Below the pieces are notes generated by a model. The model did not search any database. It was not told the origin of the DNA and worked only from the letters and a program-made list of their open reading frames with translations. This document shows, in pieces, positions 1-10,754 of a stretch of 64,000 bases of DNA. Both the position numbers and the translations under genes were made by a program. This stretch comes from Puccinellia tenuiflora (taxonomy: Eukaryota > Streptophyta > Magnoliopsida > Poales > Poaceae). Numbering within the stretch: the stretch's first letter is position 1; every line of letters starts with the position of its first letter. The stretch lies in NCBI GenBank assembly GCA_012064385.1, contig QRDG01000129.1, positions 1,213,380 to 1,277,379 on the forward strand, in the 5' to 3' direction.

Positions 1-99
1 GAGGTGGCGAGACCTAGACCATGTTGCGCAAAAGCTACACATGCACACTCCAGAGATATCTCTGACAAAGCAAATAATGTAGCTTACATGTAAGAAGAA

Positions 100-790
100 G
101 AAGAAGTCGAGGATTGGGCCAGAAGATTCGGCCTCGACAGCAAGCTCTTTCACCATCACCTCCGCATCGCACAAGTCCTTGTGCACCTCCGCATTCAGCA
201 CGAGGTGGGAGAAATGCTGGTCCAGAACCAGCCCCATCCCCCTGGTCACCGCACCGAGCGACGGCACGCTCTCGCACGGCTCCAACCCTGGAACTCCCAC
301 TGCTTCCGGGCAAGGACGCGCCTCCGAGAACCTCCAGTACTTGCTGATCCACTTGACGAGGTACCTCATCAGGCCGGCCACCTCCCCGCCGTCCAGCTCA
401 GACACGGCCGCGGCCAGGACAAGGGAGTCGACGCAGTCCACGGTGCTCAACGGCGTTCTCCTTCTTCCCTGCGTCCCTTGGCGTCGTAGGCGGCGTCGGA
501 GGCCGGGGAGAGGAAGCAGCGGAGCGCGGCGAGGAGCGGAGGTCGGCGGCCTGGCGGAGGACGGCGCAAACGAGGTCGGGGCGGCCGGCGTCGGCAAGGG
601 AGGAGAGGAGGTCCGGCTGCAGGTGCGCGCGGGATGCCGCGGGAGTCCGCGAGGGCGAGCACGACGTCGTGCTCCGCGAGGCGGCCGGGACGGAGTGGAC
701 CGCGAGGGGAGGTATAGGGGGCGGCGGTGCGGACCGCGAGGGGGAGCTTGGGGGAGGGGAGCGGGAGGGAGAGGGAGTTGGAGAGGGCCG
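100..790 (-). pseudogene. Frameshifted fragment of a plant protein-coding gene
   Basis: On the minus strand three reading frames must be joined to give protein-like sequence. One frame gives a leucine/alanine-rich stretch (RLAEHDVVLALADSRGIPRA, about 690-640). The frame then shifts near 640 to give HLQPDLLSSLADAGRPDLVC. It shifts again before a third frame, from about 450 to 110, which contains MRYLVKWISKYWRF and LVLDQHFSHLVLNAEVHKDL. The pieces look like helical repeats of one protein, so this is a degraded or captured coding region and not chance ORFs. I do not recognise the family securely; a nucleolar-type helical-repeat protein is only a guess. Its position next to a CACTA end suggests transposon capture. 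Confidence 0.45.
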
Positions 791-954
791 TCAATCTAGG
801 GTTAGGGGCGGGGGAGCAGGAGGGCAGAGAGGAGGCGGAGGAGGGTGAGGGGATAGGGGGCGGGGAGGTGGCTTACCAGTGCCGTGCACCGTCGCCGTGG
901 AGCAGCGGATCGAGCGCCGTCGTCGTGGGGTCCTCCTGCTCCTGCGGGATTCCT

Positions 955-1055
955 GGTGGCGGAGGCGGAGGCGGCCGGGGAGGAGGCGGAGGCGGCACGG
1001 GGAGGAGGCGGAGGCGGCGCGGGGAGGAGGCGGAGGCGGCGCGAGGAGGAGATCG
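955..1055. repeat. GC-rich minisatellite
   Basis: A unit of about 20-24 bp of the form GGGGAGGAGGCGGAGGCGGC recurs about four times in tandem with small changes. It makes spurious Gly/Arg-rich ORFs on both strands. It lies between the gene fragment and the CACTA subterminal repeats. Confidence 0.7.
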
Positions 1056-1407
1056 GGGCCGGATCGAGAGCGGCGCCACACTGGGGATCGATGCGCTCTC
1101 TTATTTCCCCTCTGTGTGGGCCGGCCGGGTGCTACACTTACCCGTGGCGCAGGGTATTACTATGCGCCACGGCTAAGAGGCTACCCGTGGCGCACATGTT
1201 TGTGCCGCGCCACGCCTGAGTGCGCACAGGCCGCGCCGGCCAGGGCCCATCTTAGCCGTGGCGCACATCTCAGAAACCTGCGCCACGGATAAGTTTGTGT
1301 CAGTGGCGCAACACCAAGAGGTGCGCCACGCATAATTAGCCATGGCGCACAATGCTTACAGTGCGCCACGGATACGTGGCTTACCTATAAGCCTTTTCCT
1401 AGTAGTG

Positions 1408-1677
1408 AGAGGGGGTAGATCATGGTTAATAGAAGATCCGGCTGCTATCTTTATCTCGATGACACATCATCTATAGTCAAAGTCGATCCAGAAACCCACT
1501 AATATATAATAATAGTAGAAGCTAGCTCTACATACTACTCGATCACAGGGTCTTTTCACCATCACACGGCACAAAGAGGAGCAGGTGGCTGTGTAGTGTA
1601 TGGAATCGTTGGATACTAGGCGCACTTGCTTAGAACATTCGATGTAGTCGAATTAGGGTTTCTACAAGGGGATTTTT
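1408..1677. other. Intergenic, nothing recognised
   Basis: AT-rich unique-looking sequence between the CACTA end and a transposase fragment. No ORF, RNA gene or repeat boundary was seen. Confidence 0.4.
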
Positions 1678-1944
1678 TTGTGTGATTTGTCTAGTGTAAT
1701 GTGGGCATCTAGCCAGGAAAGTTTTAGTGTTCAGTTGCATCATGGTGGATTTTTTTGTGGCCTTGGTTCTAACCGTACCTATCTAGAATGCAAAGTTGAC
1801 TGGTTCGTTGATAGCGAAGCGCAAACTTGGTTTCATAATTCCATCGACTATCTCTTGAATCGATGTGGTCATGATGCATCCTGGTCTGAAAATGTGTTTT
1901 GGCTACATCCAGGAAGGACTCTAGCTAACGGACCGAAGCATTGA
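1678..1944 (+). pseudogene. PB1-like N-terminal fragment of a MULE-type protein
   Basis: An 88-codon frame contains the signature of the PB1-like domain found at the N terminus of plant Mutator-like proteins: FSVQLHHGGFFCGLGSNRTY, then WF about 20 residues later, and a VFWLHPG strand. A splice acceptor-like CAGGAAAG precedes the conserved block at about 1716, so the real exon probably begins there. Nothing after the domain is recognisable: no DNA-binding or DDE transposase part follows. A second, independent copy of this domain is found near 32450-32980. This is a broken remnant. Confidence 0.55.
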
Positions 1945-1964
1945 TATGAGAGAGATATGCTTAG

Positions 1965-2095
1965 TGAAAGTGCATGGAGCCCCATGTGTGGTTTTGATAA
2001 TTAATGACAATACCTCTGAACTAATGATTTCCGTGAGTTATATTTGAAGAGATTTTCCGTAAGTAATCCTTGAATACCATGTGTAGGATTTAAGG
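1965..2095 (+). repeat. LTR fragment, same family as 53.7-55.4 kb
   Basis: It starts TGAAAGTGCATGGAGCC and continues GTGTGGTTTTGATAATTAATGACAAT. The same motif is read on the minus strand from 55396. Only the first 130 bp or so of the LTR remains. Confidence 0.5.
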
Positions 2096-2737
2096 TTGGA
2101 TGCCATGAAAATAAAGAGACAAATAAAACAAACCTGAGACTTCGTGCCTAGTGACAATACCTTCACCAGGATACCACTATCCTATCGTAAAATACATAAA
2201 CAAGGAGAAAATACACATCTTCTAGGCAAAGCCTTTAATAAGGAATTACATGTGCGCCGATGATGACGAGTCCAACCGTAAGTCGAGTTCGGTATTTTCC
2301 TCCCAAAGGCGAGTTTTGAGCCACCACCTTAAGTAAGGACATGACACAAGCACTCACAACGACATTACCTTAAGTGTTTCCACCGAAGTGTGCAAACTCG
2401 ATGTTGACGCTGCTACCATCGTCACTTCTCAGACAAGCGACTCGTCGCTAACCACATGTAGTTGGAGGAGAAACTGGAAGTCGATGACGTCCCATACCGT
2501 CACGTATCCAACCACTATCTCATCACCTTCAACCGAACAAAACACATGGATGAATTGACACCGTGGAAGAGACGTCGTGCTCAACACCTTCCAGGAACAT
2601 GCATAACTTGACACCTCTGTATAAGATGCCATGCATAGCCCCCACCAACAAGGCATGACTTGGCAACTTCGTCGAAGTTGTCCTTCGTAGCACTTGCCGA
2701 GTCAAATCAAACTTGATCTCAAAGTGGAGGGGGCGTC
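2096..2737. other. Possible retrotransposon interior
   Basis: No intact ORF. It ends with a purine-rich tract (AAAGTGGAGGGGG, about 2721-2733) that could be the polypurine tract of a plus-strand element whose 3' LTR begins near 3243, on the far side of the TRIM insertion. This is inference only. Confidence 0.3.
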
Positions 2738-3231
2738 TGTTAGTGTCCACTCAAGCCCAGCCCAACACTCGGCCTACGTGCGCACATTTATGCGTACACG
2801 ACCCAACTACCAGAGGCCAGAGCTCACTCTCCATCCCAAAATCCCAAACTGAAAGGAGGAGGGATACTCTCCCTTATAAGCTGGACATGGCCCCCTCCCA
2901 TAAGCGAGGTGGGACCAAACTTGAGCAGCTACATTGGCCTACAGAGGGGTCCTAATATCCCATTCCCCAGGAAGCCCCCCAGGAGGGCATGGTGATGCTG
3001 GCTCTAATACCAAATATTAGCGTCCACTCGATCAAGCCCAGCCCAATACTCGGCCTACATTCAGACGTTTATGCGCACACGGCCCAACTACAGGAGGAGA
3101 GCACACTCCATCTCAAAAGTCCCGACTGAAAGGAGGAGGGATACTATCCCTTATAAGCTGGTCATGGTCCCCTCCCGTAAGCGAGGCGACTAAAGTGGAG
3201 CAGCTACACCGGCCTACAGAGGGTCCTAACT
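2738..3231 (-). mobile_element. TRIM: miniature LTR retrotransposon
   Basis: Two direct repeats of about 220 bp (2738-2957 and 3015-3231) flank an interior of only 57 bp. Outer ends are TGTTAGTGTCC and GGGTCCTAAC. A primer-binding site for initiator Met tRNA, one mismatch from TGGTATCAGAGC, is read on the minus strand at 3001-3012 next to the right repeat, and a purine tract abuts the left repeat on that strand, so the element points to minus. A 5 bp target duplication GCGTC is present at 2733-2737 and 3232-3236. The interior is too small to code for anything. Confidence 0.8.
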
Positions 3232-3236
3232 GCGTC

Positions 3237-4266
3237 GCATACTGTCGGTGTCCTCCAAATTCTGTGTTCACAGAAGAGGACGGCCCATACCGCAATCGAC
3301 CGCCAAACACCAAGCTGCAGACCAACACCAAAACCAAGACCTGAACATTGTATCATCCACATAACCATGAAGTCCGCCTCTGTAGAAAGTTCAAGGTCAT
3401 GGCCCAAGCTCCAAATTTATTCACTGCCATTAGCCATGTCACAGTGAGAAGATCGTGTCGAAAATTTATGTTGCTAAACTGGATACCAGCAACCGTTGTG
3501 TGATAGGGCAAAGGTAGTCTGATCTTTCGATGAGATGAGATACATCGATTCTGATGAAGTTCGACCTTGGCGATCCGACTTCCACGTACAAGTACACAGC
3601 GCCAACGCAATCGCTAAATCAATCTCCAAGAGTTACCAACCTTTATTGAAAAGGTGGGATTCCGTAAGCGGTCTTGATCTGGCCGTTTGACACAAATCGA
3701 GTACACGAAGTTGCAGCAATTTGCTAACTTTTAACTAAATAAAATCCAAATCTAAACGCTACCAGATGGATCTACTTATATAGGACTAATGGGTGGTGGC
3801 CAAGAGGGTGGAAGCACGCCCCAAGGCAGCTAAAAGCCAACCCTAATTTGACAAGGCATTTGGGCCCAATTAGAGGTGACGCAGCACCTTTAGACTCGAA
3901 TTCTGGCCCAGTTCCTACAACAACATTGTACTGTTTTGGCCGCCATTTCTTGCTCGTAGCGAATTTGGAGGTGCGACCAATGGAATTGGAAATTTAATGA
4001 GATGCTCTTTCCAACAAAACAAGAATCACCTAAATCGAAGTCCGTATGCAAAAATGATCATCGTTTGAAGTCAGGTGTATCCCTGAAGTCCGAATCTGTG
4101 TCCAAAACGTGAAGAACTTGGTCTCTAACTTCTCTTGACCCAAGGTGATGTGGGAAGACTTGTTGAATAGCAGCTAATCATGTCTCTTTGTTTTCCCATT
4201 ATTTCTTGATCAAATCTAAAGGAAGTAGTGGTCTTGTTGGTCGTATCCGGCCTAGTCAATGTCCAC
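3237..4266. repeat. LTR-like debris
   Basis: Starts near TGTCGGTGTCC at 3243 and is interrupted at 4266 by the Angela LTR. There is no coding potential. Composition, and the polypurine-like tract just before the TRIM, suggest a 3' LTR, but no partner copy exists in the window. Confidence 0.35.
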
Positions 4267-6106
4267 TGTTGGGAATATGCCCTAGAGGCAATAATAAAAT
4301 GGTTTATTAGCATATTCATGTTTATGATAATAGTTTGTTATCCAAGCTAAAATTGTATTAATCGGAAACATAATACATGTGTGGAATATAAACAACCAGG
4401 TGTCCGTAGTAAGCCTCTGAAGGACTAGTTCGTTAGTCAAGAGTTGGTTAAGGTTTCCTAACAATAGGACTTGTTATAGTCACTTGATAACGGAGTCATA
4501 TCATTGGGTGAATGATATGATGGACAAGACCCAAATAATAAAGAGTTGCAATTGATCGTCACAAAGTTTTCATTGCCAACACTTTTAGTACATGCCAAGT
4601 ATAGTTTCCTTAGACCATGAGATTATGTCACTCCCGTTTACTGGAGGAATGCTTTGCGGACATCAAACGTCACTTCGTAACTGGGTGATTATAAAGATGG
4701 CTTTCAGGTATCTCCGATGGTAGGTTGTTGGGTGACATGAATCAAGAGTGGGATTTGTCCCTCCATGTGACGGAGAAGATATCTCTAGGCCTTCTCGATA
4801 ATGTAGCATCATAAAGTCTGCAGACATGTGATTAGGTGGTAATCACGGAGATCCTATATTATGGAGGAGTAAAGAGAACTTGCCGGTAACGAGATTAAAC
4901 TAGACATGGGGATGTCGACGATTAAATCTCGGGCAAGTAAAATATCGTGAGACAAAGGGAATCGTATATGAGATTAATTGAATCTCCGGCATCGTGGTTC
5001 AATCGATAAAGAGTTTCGTTGATTGTGTAGGAATTAATATGGACATCCCGGTCCCGCTATTAATTATTGATAGGATCATGTCTACATATTCTCGAACCCG
5101 TAGGGTCACACACTTAACGCTCCGATGAAGTTAGGGTTAACGATGAATTAAATGATAGAATGGACGAATGGTGATTCGGAGTCTCGGATGGGATCATAGA
5201 TGTCATGAGGGGTTCCGGAGGAGTCCGGAGAATAAGATTCATATAAGGAAAGTGGTTTCCGGAGGTATCGGAAAAGTTCCGGAATATTTCGGTAGAGTAC
5301 CGGAAGGTTCTAGAAAGTTCTAGAGGAGTATAGCAGTAGGGCCCACCTAAAGTATGGGGCCCACATGGACCAAGGGGGTGCAGCAACCACATGGGCTGCG
5401 CACCACCCATAGGCCCACATGGGCCTAGCCGGCCAAAGGGGAAAGGAGAGGAGGTGGAGTCCTAGGAGGACATGACTTGCTTGGTGGGCAAGCAAGTCCT
5501 AGGGCCGGCCGGCCCTAGGCTTGCCTCCACCTATTTAAAGGGGTGGGGGGGGGTGCGGCACACACCAGAGGAGCTTCCCCAAGGAGCCCAAGCCGCACCA
5601 CCACCTAGCCGCCACCCCTAAACCCTAACCCTAGCCGACCTCCACCTCTTGCCACCACGCCACCCCTAGCCGTAGGGCTGGTGCGCCACCACCTCCTCCT
5701 CCTCTTGCTTGGCTTAGGCGAAGCCCTGCTCGCGGAGATCTACACCATCATCACCACCACACCATCATGCTGCTGAGTTTCATCTAGCCACGTCTACCTC
5801 GCTTGTGGGATCAAGGAGTGGACGTCTTCATCGAGCTGAACGTGTGGATACCGCGGAGGTGCTGCTCGTTGTGGCGCTTCGACGGATTGGATCGCGTGGA
5901 TAATACATCTCCTCACGACTAGATACGTCTAGTTGTGGGGATCGATTAGCCGACCCCTACACCGACAAAACGCATTTGATTGTTCTTCAAGGTAAGAGAT
6001 TGGATCTCCTTCTCGCTACTTGCATCTAGTAGATCTAGATCGTGGGGTTTCATCCGCTTGTTTCGTAGGAATTTGTTTTTGTTTTCTATGCAACGTCCCC
6101 CCTTCA
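4267..6106 (+). repeat. 5' LTR of an Angela/BARE-1/WIS-type copia element
   Basis: An 1840 bp LTR starts TGTTGGGAATATGCC and ends CCTTCA at 6106. It is followed at 6108-6119 by TGGTATCAGAGC, the initiator Met tRNA primer-binding site. Length, first bases and primer site match the Angela/BARE-1/WIS group. A promoter-like TATTTAAAG lies at 5532-5540. About 175 bp of interior follows before the element stops at the N at 6284. No 3' LTR or coding region is present. Confidence 0.85.
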
Positions 6107-6283
6107 GTGGTATCAGAGCCTAGATCTATTCGTAGATGTTGGTGCGACTAGAACACAAGGAGTTGTGGGCGTTGATATTTTATGTTGCTAACTTCTCACG
6201 TGCACTTTGTATCTTGACGGTATGGTGAGATTGAAGCAGCCCGGACCAACCTTACTCGTCCGTGTATGAGAGACCGGTTCCAC
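6107..6283 (+). mobile_element. Truncated interior of the Angela-type element
   Basis: Primer-binding site and untranslated leader only, including the stretch GACCGGTTCCAC typical of this leader. It ends exactly where an ambiguous base (N, 6284) occurs; the next bases belong to a Mutator transposase gene. Gag and pol are missing. Confidence 0.7.
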
Positions 6284-6284
6284 N

Positions 6285-6478
6285 CACGGATAACATTGTA
6301 CTTCCATTCTTGGTTCTGCTTGCACAATTTTTTGAATAAATTCATAAGGTTCTTATGTCTGAACTGTGAAAAAAAAATTGCCCCTAAATGACGCATGCAC
6401 CAACGGCTCTACAAGTCCAGCCATGGAGTTTCTTCCTCAGGACTAGGATTTGTCAGTGCCTTAATCGCACTGAGTATA
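6285..6478 (-). pseudogene. C-terminal part of the split MuDR transposase gene
   Basis: On the minus strand this reads ILSAIKALTNPSPEEETPWL, a stop, then SRWCMRHLGAIFFSQFRHKN and NLMNLFKKLCKQNQE. This is the part of a plant MULE transposase that follows the second catalytic Asp (DRHAG). It joins directly to the piece ending at 14586 once the intervening LTR element is removed. A TAG stop at 6411-6409 breaks the frame. The fragment ends near the N at 6284, beyond which Angela sequence begins, so the C-terminal domain of the transposase is missing. Confidence 0.8.
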
Positions 6479-9400
6479 TGTAACGCCCCAAGATCGGTAC
6501 TATGCAGATTTGAGCGCTACCGCCAAGTCCGCATAATAACGATCCTAAAGGACGCCCACCAGGCATAACGTGCACGTCGCAACACACACGTTATGCGGGT
6601 GGAATTGTGATAACATTACAACAGTTCTCGATGGAACCCACAAAAGAACATATATATATACAACAACGACTCACCGAGTCAAGAACAACAAGATACAATA
6701 CAAAGATCCAAAAGAACAGCGGAAACGAAAGAGTGTCCAGCTACGGACAAGATACAAATTGGACTAAGAGTCCTGAAGATAAGCAAAGGCACCATATCCC
6801 TGCCCAGGCCAAGCCGGAGGGATTCCCAAGCTAACGTCGTCACACTTCAAACCTGTTGGCTGCATTGGAATAGCAGCCCCGAAGGGGTCAGTACTATAAA
6901 CAGTACTGGCAAGTAATACTCACAAGATATCAAAGCTGGAATTCCGAGGAAAGAGGGTTAGCGATTGAGGCAGCAGCAAGCAGCACTAACCACCTATAGA
7001 GACATACTACAACAATCGTCTAATAGAGAGGAGGTAAGAGAGCGCATAGGTAACCAACTATGCTAACACCAAACATAACCCAGCCGATTCCTTACCAGCC
7101 CGTTTATCCCACGAGCAGCAAGCCCAAAGGCACTCACACAGTTGGCAATTTTATAATTTATTATTGAAGTAGCTCTATCTTACTAGTCAAATTATAATCA
7201 TTAGGTGTAAGTTGTCTATGATCTTGTTAGCCAGCACATTTCACCAAGTCGTCCATAACCGCGGACACGGCTTTTCGAAAAGATTTAACCCTGCAGGGGT
7301 GCACAAATGTAACCACACGCACTTCAACCCTTGTTGCCAGCTATTAGCACACTTCCTAAGGTGTGCCGGCAGGGTATCCGACGCTACACTTTCCTTCACT
7401 ACCGCACTTGTCCAGGGAACCACCTAGCTAAGTCTGACCCACCTTGAAAGTCCGGCCGAAGCTCCGAGGTGGACCTAGCCGATGCGAGAACGGCTTCGGG
7501 AGGGAACACTCATACGATTGCCCCTCCTTCCACACTCGATAAACGAACGCTCCGCAGCCCTACCGTAAGTAACCATCATCGTATCGGAGGCGTCCCATCC
7601 GTACCTGCATCAAAATAAAGCGTCGCGCAAATGGAAACACCCGAACTACTTGTGGCGCCCTGGACGAGGCTGCAGATCCGGTACTAGGTCGAGGGGAGTC
7701 CCATTTCCTCCCACATGTGGGTAGTGCGCTCAGTCTTGGATCAGAGGACAAGAACTCGGGTCCTAGGCGACACTAGCAGAACAAATCACCACGATTGGCC
7801 TTCTGCCGGTGCCTTATCTTTATTAATTATATCCCATCGCCAAACATTAAAGATTAACATGTGAATTAACCCAACTATCATATTAAAGCATGACTAGATA
7901 AAGACTTGAGCAAAACAAACCTAAGCATGCCTACGACTCGCAAGGGCCAACAAGGTAAACAAACAACAGGGTTAATAGGTTGTGGGGGTGTGGCTATATC
8001 ATGGCTGCAAGGTAAACATGCAAATAGGATCGAGACACATGCATCGCAATATAAGGCTAGCAAGGAACAAAAGATAGGAGGTGTGAGAGGCAGAAGACAA
8101 GCAAAGATAGCAAGGGAGTATCACTTGCCTGCAATCCGGTAGAGGTAGCAGAACCTGTCGTTGCTCACATCAACTCAACGGCCTATCCCGAAGAAGCAAC
8201 GAACACTGGGCAACGAAAGAGATGCATTTTACTCTATGGCAAAAGAAGCGGCATGTTGATGACATGATGCATGACAAATTAAATGTTGTCCAATTTTATT
8301 CCCTAACACATGGCAAAACAATTTAAATGGGATCGGTGCACAATATAGATGCACCGGACAAATCCCATAATTAAATTGATTTAATTCGACTAAATGGATA
8401 AAGGTGCGATGTTAATTAATGATGCATGATTTTATAAGATACGGATATATATGGCATATAGGGGTTTAGGGTTGGGGTCACACATTGGATCGAGGAAACT
8501 TCGGATTCGGAAGCCGTCGTCTTCGGGTCGTAGTCGAAGTAGTCGTCGTAGTCGAAGTAGATGTCCGTCCGGAGTCGAGGTAGCCGAAGTAGTCGTTCAT
8601 CCGGAGTCGAAGTAGTCGAGGTAGTCGACGTTGTGGAAGTAGTCGTACTCGGGTCGTCGTCGTAGCGGACCTTGGCGTTCCGGGCTTCGGGGTCGTCGGG
8701 GTCCGGAGTCGGGGTACTCGACCTTCGGGGTTCACGGCATCGGAGAACTCGGCGGGTTCCGGTCGGGGAAGTTCTTGTCGTTGCGTCGTCGTTGTTCGGG
8801 CACCGGTAGTCGTTCACGGTCGTCGCGGTTCACGGCGGAGAACTTGCGTCGGTTCACGGCTTCACGTCGGGAAAACGGGAAACGACCGGGAAACTTTCCC
8901 ATCGGGAAACAGAATCGGGGAAACGGAATCGGGAAACTGCATCGGGGAAACATGGATCGGGAAACTTCGGGGAAACGGCTTCACGACGGGGAAGTTGCGT
9001 GTCGGGAACACTACACGGAAACACGTCGGGAACAACCACGACACGGTGTCGGGGACACGGACGAGGATGCGCAGCAGCAGCACGGAGACGGACATCCGTC
9101 GGGAATGGAGACGGTGGCAACAGAGTCGGGAACACGGGTCGTGTACGGGAACGGGAACGGAGACACGGACAGGACACGGAGCCGGCAACACCACACACGA
9201 CACGGAGACGTACACGACCAGGACACCATTGGGCGGCGGGGAACAGCACCGAGCACAGCACACGGTGGCCAGTGCACGGGATGGTGGAGCTGCTGTTCGG
9301 GAGGAGCTCAGAAGGAGGGAGGCCGGGAGGGGTGGAGTAGGCCGGCCGGGAGAGGAGGTGCAGGCGAGGAGGACGGCACAGCGCGGTGGAGGAGCAGGTG

Positions 9401-10313
9401 GCGGAGGCGCGGGTCAACGGGGACGAGGCGGCAGAGAGAGGCCGGCTCACGTCGGGGTCGGTCGACGCGATCTGGAGGAGCACGGAGGGGGGAGCTCGGG
9501 TCGAGGTGGAAGAAGAGGATGCGGGGGGGGAGGAGCAAGGAGAGAGAGAGGGAAGGGGGCCGCCGGGGATGGGGAGCGCCAGGGGAGAGGAGAGAGGAGC
9601 AGCAGCGACCGCAGTGCTGCCGGCGACGGGGGAAGACGGCGGCAAGGAGTAGGAGAGGGGAGGGAGGCGACGGTGGAGAGATGAGCCGGCGGGGGTGCCA
9701 TGGTGTGGGAGGCGAGGTCGGGGAGGAGAAGGGGCGCGCGGAGGGAGAGGCTCGGCCGGAGAGGGAGATGGCCGGGATCGACGGAGGAGCTCGGGATCGA
9801 GCCAGGGTGTGGGAGCTGCGGGGAGAAGAGGAAGAAAAAGAAAAGAGAGAGAGGAAGAAAAAGAGAGGAGAGAGAAAAGGAAAAGAGAGGAAGAAAAAGA
9901 AAGGGAGGGGGGAAAAAAGAAAAGAAGAGGAGGTGGGAGGGTATCTTCGCGAAACCAGAAAAAGGGGAGAGGGTGGCTGCAAAGAAGGAGGGGGTAGGAA
10001 CAGAAAAACACCAGGGCAGGAATTAGGGTTTGCTTAGCTGGGCTTTTGGGCCTAGCTAGCTGGGCTGCTCTCTCTTTCGCTCAAAACATTTTTATTTCTT
10101 TTGCAAAATAATTTTGATAATTAATTTTTTTGAAAACGGAGACGACTGTCTCGATAAAAATATTTTTCCGACAATTTTAGAAAAATAAAATAGGGTTTAA
10201 TAAAAATAATTTTTGTTGCAAAAATTATGCGATGCGATGATGCTGATGTCATGATGATGCAAAAATAAAATAACAAGCAAATTCTAATTTGGGGAAAAAA
10301 CCCGGGCATTACA
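6479..10313 (-). repeat. 3' LTR (minus orientation) of the long-LTR element
   Basis: 3835 bp. It contains a GC-rich block with short repeats (CGAAGTAGT-like near 8500-8650, CGGGAAAC-like near 8870-9010) and a 114-base uninterrupted purine run at 9820-9933. Several frames are open for up to 420 codons, but the predicted proteins are low-complexity on both strands and come from base composition. Confidence 0.9.
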
Positions 10314-10754
10314 ACCGACACCACTAACAAGGGATCTCGCCCCGAGATCCACACTACCGTAAGGAAGAAGAAGAGGAAGTTATTCTATCGAATCTTGTCG
10401 CACCTGGTTGATCTTCTCGACACCACTAACAAGAGGTTCTTGCTCACATCGATGGCGATGTTCGTCTATCGAGATTCTTCTGAAGATCGAACTTATTAGG
10501 TCAAAGGCAAGAGATCGTCCACCCACGAGGATACTATAACCGGAAGGTGGATAAGAGAGAAGATTTAAACCATATAAGGTAAGAGGGGGAATAGCAAAGG
10601 GATAAGGAATAAACAAGAGTCCTATTGAGATATTTTCAAATAACTTTTAGCAAAAATATTTTGGACAATCTACAAACAACGACCGTTAGCTAGGGTATGC
10701 TACAGGTAGACTGGACCCGCGGGGTATCGAAGAATCAGAGCTCTGATACCACTT

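Larger units (their letters stand above)
1..1407. mobile_element. Right end of a CACTA (En/Spm) transposon
   Basis: The right boundary is at 1407. Read on the minus strand it starts CACTACTAGGAAAAGGC, the terminal inverted repeat typical of Triticeae CACTA elements. Inside it, at about 1138-1375, lie many direct and inverted copies of a subterminal motif close to CCGTGGCGCA, the usual arrangement of transposase-binding subterminal repeats in this superfamily. The other terminus was not found and probably lies left of the window, so the left limit given is only the window edge. The interior carries a decayed gene fragment and a GC-rich minisatellite. No transposase sequence is visible in this part. 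Confidence 0.75.

Noticed and set aside
8775..10037. Open frame of 420 codons on plus, 385 on minus
   Set aside because: Both strands and all frames are open because of base composition in the LTR; the protein is Arg/Gly/Glu low-complexity and the same happens in the second LTR copy with frameshifts.
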